In this document: positions 59,581 through 64,000 of the stretch, in pieces | Numbering within the stretch: position 1 is the stretch's first letter | Layout: every line of letters starts with the position of its first letter | Source of the DNA: Leptospira noumeaensis | GTDB lineage: Bacteria; Spirochaetota; Leptospiria; Leptospirales; Leptospiraceae | Length of the DNA stretch: 64,000 nt | Reading direction: 5' to 3' | Assembly: GCF_004770765.1 (NCBI RefSeq) | Contig: NZ_RQFK01000007.1 | Span: forward strand, 248,001 to 312,000 | Notes under the pieces: generated by a model | Databases searched by the model: none | The model's input: only the letters and a program-made list of their open reading frames with translations | What the model was told of the DNA's origin: nothing | Program-made: the position numbers and the translations under genes

Positions 59581-60504
59581 ATGAAATATACGGTTTTACT
59601 TTTATTTATTATGTTTTGTGACTGTTCGTTGGTTCGAAGTCAATGGGGAACTAAACATATTTGTCACTATCAGAAATCCAATGCGAATCCAAATTTCCCC
59701 GGAATGGTTTGGGTTCCTTCTGGAAAATTTGAAAAGGGATCCAATGTATATCCGGAAGAATCACCGATTGATTCCGTAACAGTTTCTGGATTTTGGATGG
59801 ATGAAACAGAAGTTACCAATGATGAATTTGCTAAATTTGTTTGGGAGACAGGTTATCAAACGGAAGCCGAAACTAAATTGTTATCAAACATACAACCGAA
59901 CGATTTGGAACTGAATGAACCAGGAGCCGTCGTTTTTCAAAAACCGAAAGAGGATTTTAAACCAAACTCAGCTTTTGATTGGTGGCGTTACGTGCCAGGA
60001 GCGAATTGGCGTCATCCCGATGGGCCAAATTCTTCGATCGAAGGGAAGGGATCATATCCTGTAGTCGCAGTAAGTTATCAAGATGCTAATTCTTATGCAA
60101 AATGGAAGGGACGTACTTTACCGACAGAAGTGGAGTGGGAATGGGCCGCAGCGAATGGAAGTCAGGAAAACGCCAATACTTGGCAAGGTGAATTTCCTTA
60201 CTTAGATGAAGGGAAAGATGGATTTGTTGGAATTTCACCTGTTGGTTGTTTTGCGAAAAATAAATTCGGTTTATATGATATGATCGGAAATGTTTGGGAG
60301 TATACTGCAGATCCTTGGCCTGTGGACAAAACTTTAGACAAAACAAAATACCATACGATCAAAGGTGGATCTTATCTTTGTTCGCCAAATTACTGCAAAC
60401 GATATAGATCAGCAGCAAAACAACCTCAAGAAGACCAATTGGCGAGTAACCATATTGGGTTTCGAACTATAAAACGAACTCATTTTGATTCAATTAAAAA
60501 CTAA
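59581..60504 (+). CDS. Formylglycine-generating enzyme (SUMF1-type), apparently exported
   Basis: 307 residues. The FGE-sulfatase domain starts at MVWVPSGKFEKGSN and contains DETEVTNDEFAKFV, RTLPTEVEWEWAAANG, DMIGNVWEYT and GGSYLCSPNYCKRYR. Cys267 and Cys272 have the spacing of the copper-binding pair of human FGE (336/341), so it should be a true oxidase rather than a structural relative. The first 20 residues (MKYTVLLLFIMFCDCSLV) form a signal peptide with Cys in lipobox-like positions, suggesting periplasmic action. It follows the sulfatase by 15 bases and precedes the MBL gene by 10. Confidence 0.9.
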   Translation: MKYTVLLLFIMFCDCSLVRSQWGTKHICHYQKSNANPNFPGMVWVPSGKFEKGSNVYPEESPIDSVTVSGFWMDETEVTNDEFAKFVWETGYQTEAETKLLSNIQPNDLELNEPGAVVFQKPKEDFKPNSAFDWWRYVPGANWRHPDGPNSSIEGKGSYPVVAVSYQDANSYAKWKGRTLPTEVEWEWAAANGSQENANTWQGEFPYLDEGKDGFVGISPVGCFAKNKFGLYDMIGNVWEYTADPWPVDKTLDKTKYHTIKGGSYLCSPNYCKRYRSAAKQPQEDQLASNHIGFRTIKRTHFDSIKN

Positions 60505-60514
60505 AGGAAAATTT

Positions 60515-61567
60515 ATGAAGTCAAATCAAACCAAATCACTCTATTTCAAGATCTTATTTTTGTCTGTATGTTCACTCACACTTTCTTGTTCTTGGGATCG
60601 TTTTGTCCTCAGCCGTGTCAACGAAAGCACAACAGTAAAAGTCAAAGCGGCAAAAGAACTTTTGGACAAAGATAAAATTACCATTGTTCTCACGGGAACA
60701 GGTTCCCCACTTCCTTCGGAGAGCATTCAAAATTCCACAGCCATATTTGTGAACGGACAATTTTTATTATTTGATGCGGGAGATGGAGTTGCCATGGCGA
60801 TGGAAAAATTACATCTGCCTGTCTCTGAAATCGGTGCTGTTTTCATTACCCATTTTCATTCGGATCATTTTGCAGATTTAGGGGAGGTGATTGATCGCAG
60901 TTGGTTACTGGGAAGGCAAAAACCGCTTACAGTTCATGGGCCTAAAGGGATTTCGGATCTTGTAAATGGATTTTTAAAGAGTTATCAATTGGAATATCAT
61001 TACCGCACCAAACACCATGGAGAGGCGGTTATGCCATCACAGTGGAAAGGGGCCAAAACAAATGAATTTTCTCCGAAATCAGATGGATCCTCTAAAATTA
61101 TCTATGAGAAAGATGGGGTTGTTGTCCATGGTTTCTTTGTCAATCATGAACCAGTGGAACCAGCAGTGGGTTACCGAGTGGAATATAAAGGCAAATCCAT
61201 TGTGATTTCCGGTGATACTGCTAACTCGGAATTTTTAAAGAAACAGTCGTTTGGTGCTGATTATTTAATTTCCGAAGTCATGAATAAGTCAATGATTGCA
61301 AAAGTTGAAAAGGCTTATGAATCCATTGAAAATCCAAGACTTGCCAAAATTATGAAGGATATCCAATTATACCATATTGATGCAACAGAACTAGGAAATT
61401 TGGCAGAAGCCGCAAAGGTAAAAACTTTAGTTTTAACTCATATGATTCCTTTTGTAAAAGGATATGTGCAAACCAAGGCCATTTATAAAGATCCTATTCA
61501 GAAAGTGTTTCATGGAGAATTAATCATTGCTCACGATGGTAAAAGAATTGAAATTCCTTTACCATGA
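60515..61567 (+). CDS. MBL-fold lipoprotein, AtsA/tRNase Z-like hydrolase
   Basis: 350 residues from the ATG at 60515 with AAAGGAAA before it. Lipobox LTLSC gives a mature lipoprotein. MBL landmarks: VLTGTGSPLPS, LFDAGDG, ITHFHSDHFAD (His113, His115, Asp117, His118), VISGDT and LTHM. It resembles the RNase Z/AtsA branch, whose AtsA member is an arylsulfatase; a lipoprotein signal argues against tRNA processing. Together with the sulfatase and FGE in one operon it is probably another sulfate-ester hydrolase, though this is inference. Confidence 0.8.
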   Translation: MKSNQTKSLYFKILFLSVCSLTLSCSWDRFVLSRVNESTTVKVKAAKELLDKDKITIVLTGTGSPLPSESIQNSTAIFVNGQFLLFDAGDGVAMAMEKLHLPVSEIGAVFITHFHSDHFADLGEVIDRSWLLGRQKPLTVHGPKGISDLVNGFLKSYQLEYHYRTKHHGEAVMPSQWKGAKTNEFSPKSDGSSKIIYEKDGVVVHGFFVNHEPVEPAVGYRVEYKGKSIVISGDTANSEFLKKQSFGADYLISEVMNKSMIAKVEKAYESIENPRLAKIMKDIQLYHIDATELGNLAEAAKVKTLVLTHMIPFVKGYVQTKAIYKDPIQKVFHGELIIAHDGKRIEIPLP

Positions 61568-61610
61568 TTGATATCGATTTGTAACTATGTGAGGGGTGTT
61601 TGGTCCTAAA

Positions 61611-62720
61611 TTAAAACAAATAAGTAAATGTAGGGCCAATTTCCCAACCACGTAAACTAAGTGGATTGATTTCCGCTTCGGCATAGATACCACCTAAGGT
61701 AATGCCAAAATATTTGTTAAAAAAAACTGTGGCAGACCCTCTCACTTCCCAAGCGGCAAGGACGGGATTTCGTCTCACATCAGACCTTAGAAATAAAAAC
61801 TTATAGGGATGGTATTGTAAACGTAAACCAACGTTTCCAAATTCTTTATCTATGGCATTGTATAATGGGAGAGCATAAGCACTACCAAGCCCTTGGTAAG
61901 CCCAAGCTCCGCCAATCGCAGCAGGATCGGATGGCAAAAGTAAATTGTCTGATCTTTGTATCACTCCTACTGTAGAAAAGACATTGGCATAAAATCTGGC
62001 ATCGCGGTATTGAAAGTAAGGTTCAATTTCCAAATTTTTGAAATAATTGAATTTAAAACCGAGTGAATAGATATTGATTTTCATATTATCATTCACTTGA
62101 AATTTAGGAAAGGCTACATAGTAGTTTGATACATTTGTTGTTTCTAACACATTGTTCCATTCGTAATTCCCTGTTCTTAAAAATTGCCTAACAGAAAAAA
62201 CGGCAGATACTAAATCAGAAATTTTTTGTGTATAATCCACTCGGATATTTCGAACAATGTGTTCGGAAGAAGAATCAAAAGAACGAATCGGAACAGTGCC
62301 TTGATTTGCAGGTGACATTTTTAAATCGATAGAAGTATATCCATAAGCAAACAACCATTTGTCGTTAGCCAATGTGAAAACAGTTCCTTGGTTGGTTCCT
62401 GATCCGTCGGAAGGGAAATTAGTCGTGCCAGCACTTGTAAGCCCTGTTCTTTTACCAATTCCTGGATTGATGAGTAGTCCTGAATTTGGATCCCTATGTG
62501 CAAAAGGGATGTTCGGATTGGTTTGGATATCGGCTTTTCCTGCGCCAGCGTAGAAGAGAAATCGCCACCTTTCCTTCTCGGTCGCCTCTTCTTCAGGTTT
62601 GGAATTTTGAGCCTCTGCCTTAGTTTGGGAGAGGATTGCGGGTTCTTTTGTCGTAGATTGTGCCAAAAGAGGTGATATTACGAACAGGATAAGGGATAGG
62701 ATCCATAGGATTTGTTTCAT
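61611..62720 (-). CDS. Outer-membrane beta-barrel candidate, unknown function
   Basis: 369 residues from the ATG at 62720 (GAGAG upstream; an ATG nine codons earlier is possible). Signal peptide MKQILWILSLILFVISPLLA, then a Glu/Lys-rich linker to about residue 50 and a body of alternating beta strands (RFLFYAGAGKADIQ, INIYSLGFKFNYFKNLEIEP, GSATVFFNKYFGITLGGIYAE) ending in FTYLF, an outer-membrane C-terminal Phe. No family is recognised. It lies on the opposite strand between the MBL lipoprotein and the alkylsulfatase-like gene, and could be a porin for the same substrates. Confidence 0.6.
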   Translation of the reverse strand: MKQILWILSLILFVISPLLAQSTTKEPAILSQTKAEAQNSKPEEEATEKERWRFLFYAGAGKADIQTNPNIPFAHRDPNSGLLINPGIGKRTGLTSAGTTNFPSDGSGTNQGTVFTLANDKWLFAYGYTSIDLKMSPANQGTVPIRSFDSSSEHIVRNIRVDYTQKISDLVSAVFSVRQFLRTGNYEWNNVLETTNVSNYYVAFPKFQVNDNMKINIYSLGFKFNYFKNLEIEPYFQYRDARFYANVFSTVGVIQRSDNLLLPSDPAAIGGAWAYQGLGSAYALPLYNAIDKEFGNVGLRLQYHPYKFLFLRSDVRRNPVLAAWEVRGSATVFFNKYFGITLGGIYAEAEINPLSLRGWEIGPTFTYLF

Positions 62721-62747
62721 GGGGTCTCTCGGTAGTGTTTTGGACAC

Positions 62748-63069
62748 TGTTCTCTAAAGACCCACATTGAGTAGGCAGAAATCCGTTATTGCAGATATAT
62801 TTCCAGTATATTGTATTTATTGCTTAGTACATAGATGAAAATCATACTTTTTTTTTATTCGCTAGTATGTTAACAATCTGTATTCACCTTTTTCGTGTTA
62901 GTTGTTTGGATTTGTAATTCAAATTAAACAATAACAATCAATAAAATACGTGGCAAACGATTGATTATACAATTCGCACAATGTAGTGGGTTTAAATGGA
63001 AAGGTTCCTTAGGCTGAATACAAAACTATCTTTATTCCTTAGAGTTTGGTTGGATTACTATGAATTTAT
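62748..63069. other. Intergenic region between divergent outer-membrane and alkylsulfatase-like genes
   Basis: 322 bases, A+T-rich. It must contain promoters for both neighbours. One inverted repeat, AATCAAT (62936-62942) and ATTGATT (62960-62966), could be an operator. No gene is seen. Confidence 0.5.
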
Positions 63070-64000
63070 ATGAAAGTTAAATCATTAATCCTATGTTTTT
63101 TTCTAATTCTATTGGCCTATTGTCATTCTACAAAATCAAAAACTGCTTTAAATGATTCCAGCCATGTTCATTTAGAAGAGTTTAACACAGAGTTTGAAAA
63201 AAAAATTTATGAAGTAGCTCCTGGAGTTTATTCTGCCGTTGGTTATGGAATTGCCAACTCAATCTTAGTCGTTGGAAAAGATGGCCTCGTCATTATTGAT
63301 ACGTTAGATGAGTTAAAAGCATCAAAACAAGTTTTAGAAGACTTTAGAAAAATTTCTTCTTTGCCAATCAAAGCTATCATTTACACACATAGTCACCCTG
63401 ATCATATTTTTGGTTCTGGGTCATTTGTTACTGATGGATCACCGGAAGTTTATGCACATGAGAGTTTACTTCCTACCGTTCAAAAACTAGCCAGTGAAAC
63501 TACTCCCATCATTGGAACAAGAAGTGCTCGAATGTTTGGAAATTATTTAGAAAAAAGTGATTTAGTCAATGTAGGAATTGGACCCTACCAAGGATACAAT
63601 GCGGATACAAAATTAGATTTTGTTCCTCCAACAAAAACCTTTCTTGACACACTCGACATTGAAGTGTCTGGGATAAAACTGAAACTCATCCATGCACCGG
63701 GTGAAACCGATGATCAAATTTATATTTATCATCCAGAAAAAAATATCTTATTTGTAGGTGATAATATTTATAAAGCATTTCCCAATTTATATACAATCCG
63801 TGGAACTTGGTTTCGTAGTTTGAAACATTGGTATGAGTCACTGGATATCATCAGAAAACTAAAACCAGAACATTTAGTCCCAAGCCATGGAAAACCGATA
63901 TCAGGAAAATCAAATATTTATGATATAGTGACTGATTATCGTGATGCCGTACAATTTGTACATGATCAGTCGTTACGTGGTATCAATTCAGGTTACCATC
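63070..64000 (+). CDS. Alkylsulfatase-like MBL-fold lipoprotein (BDS1/SdsA1 type), 3' end outside window
   Basis: The frame is open from the ATG at 63070 to the window end (310 codons). Signal peptide ends LILLAYC, a lipoprotein. Residues 50-310 follow linear alkylsulfatases: SILVVGKDGLVIIDT, IIYTHSHPDHIFG (His107, His109, Asp111, His112), APGETDDQIYIY, LFVGDNIYKAFPNLYTIRGT and RDAVQFVHDQSLRG. Such enzymes hydrolyse primary alkyl sulfates such as SDS. The C-terminal dimer/SCP2-like domains cannot be seen. The third sulfate-ester-type enzyme in this segment. Confidence 0.85.
   Translation, partial: MKVKSLILCFFLILLAYCHSTKSKTALNDSSHVHLEEFNTEFEKKIYEVAPGVYSAVGYGIANSILVVGKDGLVIIDTLDELKASKQVLEDFRKISSLPIKAIIYTHSHPDHIFGSGSFVTDGSPEVYAHESLLPTVQKLASETTPIIGTRSARMFGNYLEKSDLVNVGIGPYQGYNADTKLDFVPPTKTFLDTLDIEVSGIKLKLIHAPGETDDQIYIYHPEKNILFVGDNIYKAFPNLYTIRGTWFRSLKHWYESLDIIRKLKPEHLVPSHGKPISGKSNIYDIVTDYRDAVQFVHDQSLRGINSGYH

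Overview
The window looks like chromosome from a spirochaete of the genus Leptospira, probably a free-living (saprophytic) species. The DNA is fairly A+T-rich. Many exported proteins carry loose spirochaetal lipoboxes ending in Cys. There is a leucine-rich-repeat lipoprotein and a Leptospira-type Cys-rich exported protein. The isolated tRNA-Ile/tRNA-Ala pair has no rRNA beside it, and all three tRNA genes lack an encoded CCA. Assignment to Leptospira rests on family recognition, not on a database search.

Positions 1-19,000 are mostly housekeeping: the end of a RelA/SpoT homolog, a GH13 enzyme, a peptide-binding lipoprotein, a kinase-fold protein, a GT-C membrane glycosyltransferase, a YfiH-type protein, then the tightly coupled minus-strand set pgm-argD-leuB-degenerate receiver. 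An aminotransferase, a DEDD exonuclease-like protein, a CBS protein, three tRNAs, hemW, a bifunctional-nuclease-family protein, a phasin-like protein, an MFS transporter and an ACT-repeat protein follow. Positions 19,000-31,300 hold an outer-membrane-like protein, a PilZ protein, thiC under a TPP riboswitch, and a small decayed island (VapC-like PIN gene and nucleotidyltransferase, each with an apparent internal deletion). An acyl-CoA dehydrogenase, a large metallo-beta-lactamase protein with two cyclic-nucleotide-binding domains, thioredoxin, panD and lipB come next. Positions 31,300-48,700 carry a membrane sensor-like protein, a STAS/zinc-ribbon protein, murJ, ileS, an LRR lipoprotein, a chemoreceptor, a SCO-like protein, speD, a second GH13 enzyme, an anti-anti-sigma STAS protein and a coupled glycosylation cluster (ArnT-like GT39, Cys-rich protein, Dpm1-like GT2) behind a 14-bp palindrome.

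Positions 48,990-64,000 are accessory in character. Two broken small genes precede a 2,386-residue SpvB/RHS polymorphic-toxin-type protein with a C-terminal HETAH motif. A lipoprotein gene overlaps its stop codon and is a candidate immunity or partner protein. A G+C-rich, stem-forming intergenic element follows. Then comes a possible sulfate-ester cluster: a membrane-anchored S1 sulfatase with an unusual C-T-V-S-R active-site motif, an apparently exported formylglycine-generating enzyme, an AtsA/tRNase Z-like MBL lipoprotein, an outer-membrane barrel candidate on the opposite strand, and an alkylsulfatase-like MBL lipoprotein cut by the window end.

The strongest candidates for new biology are the sulfatase/FGE/MBL cluster, the RHS protein with its lipoprotein partner, the MBL-CNB-CNB fusion and the GT39/Cys-rich/GT2 cluster. 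A structural oddity across the window is that six convergent gene pairs overlap at their 3' ends, three of them sharing a four-base TTAA or TTAG stop.
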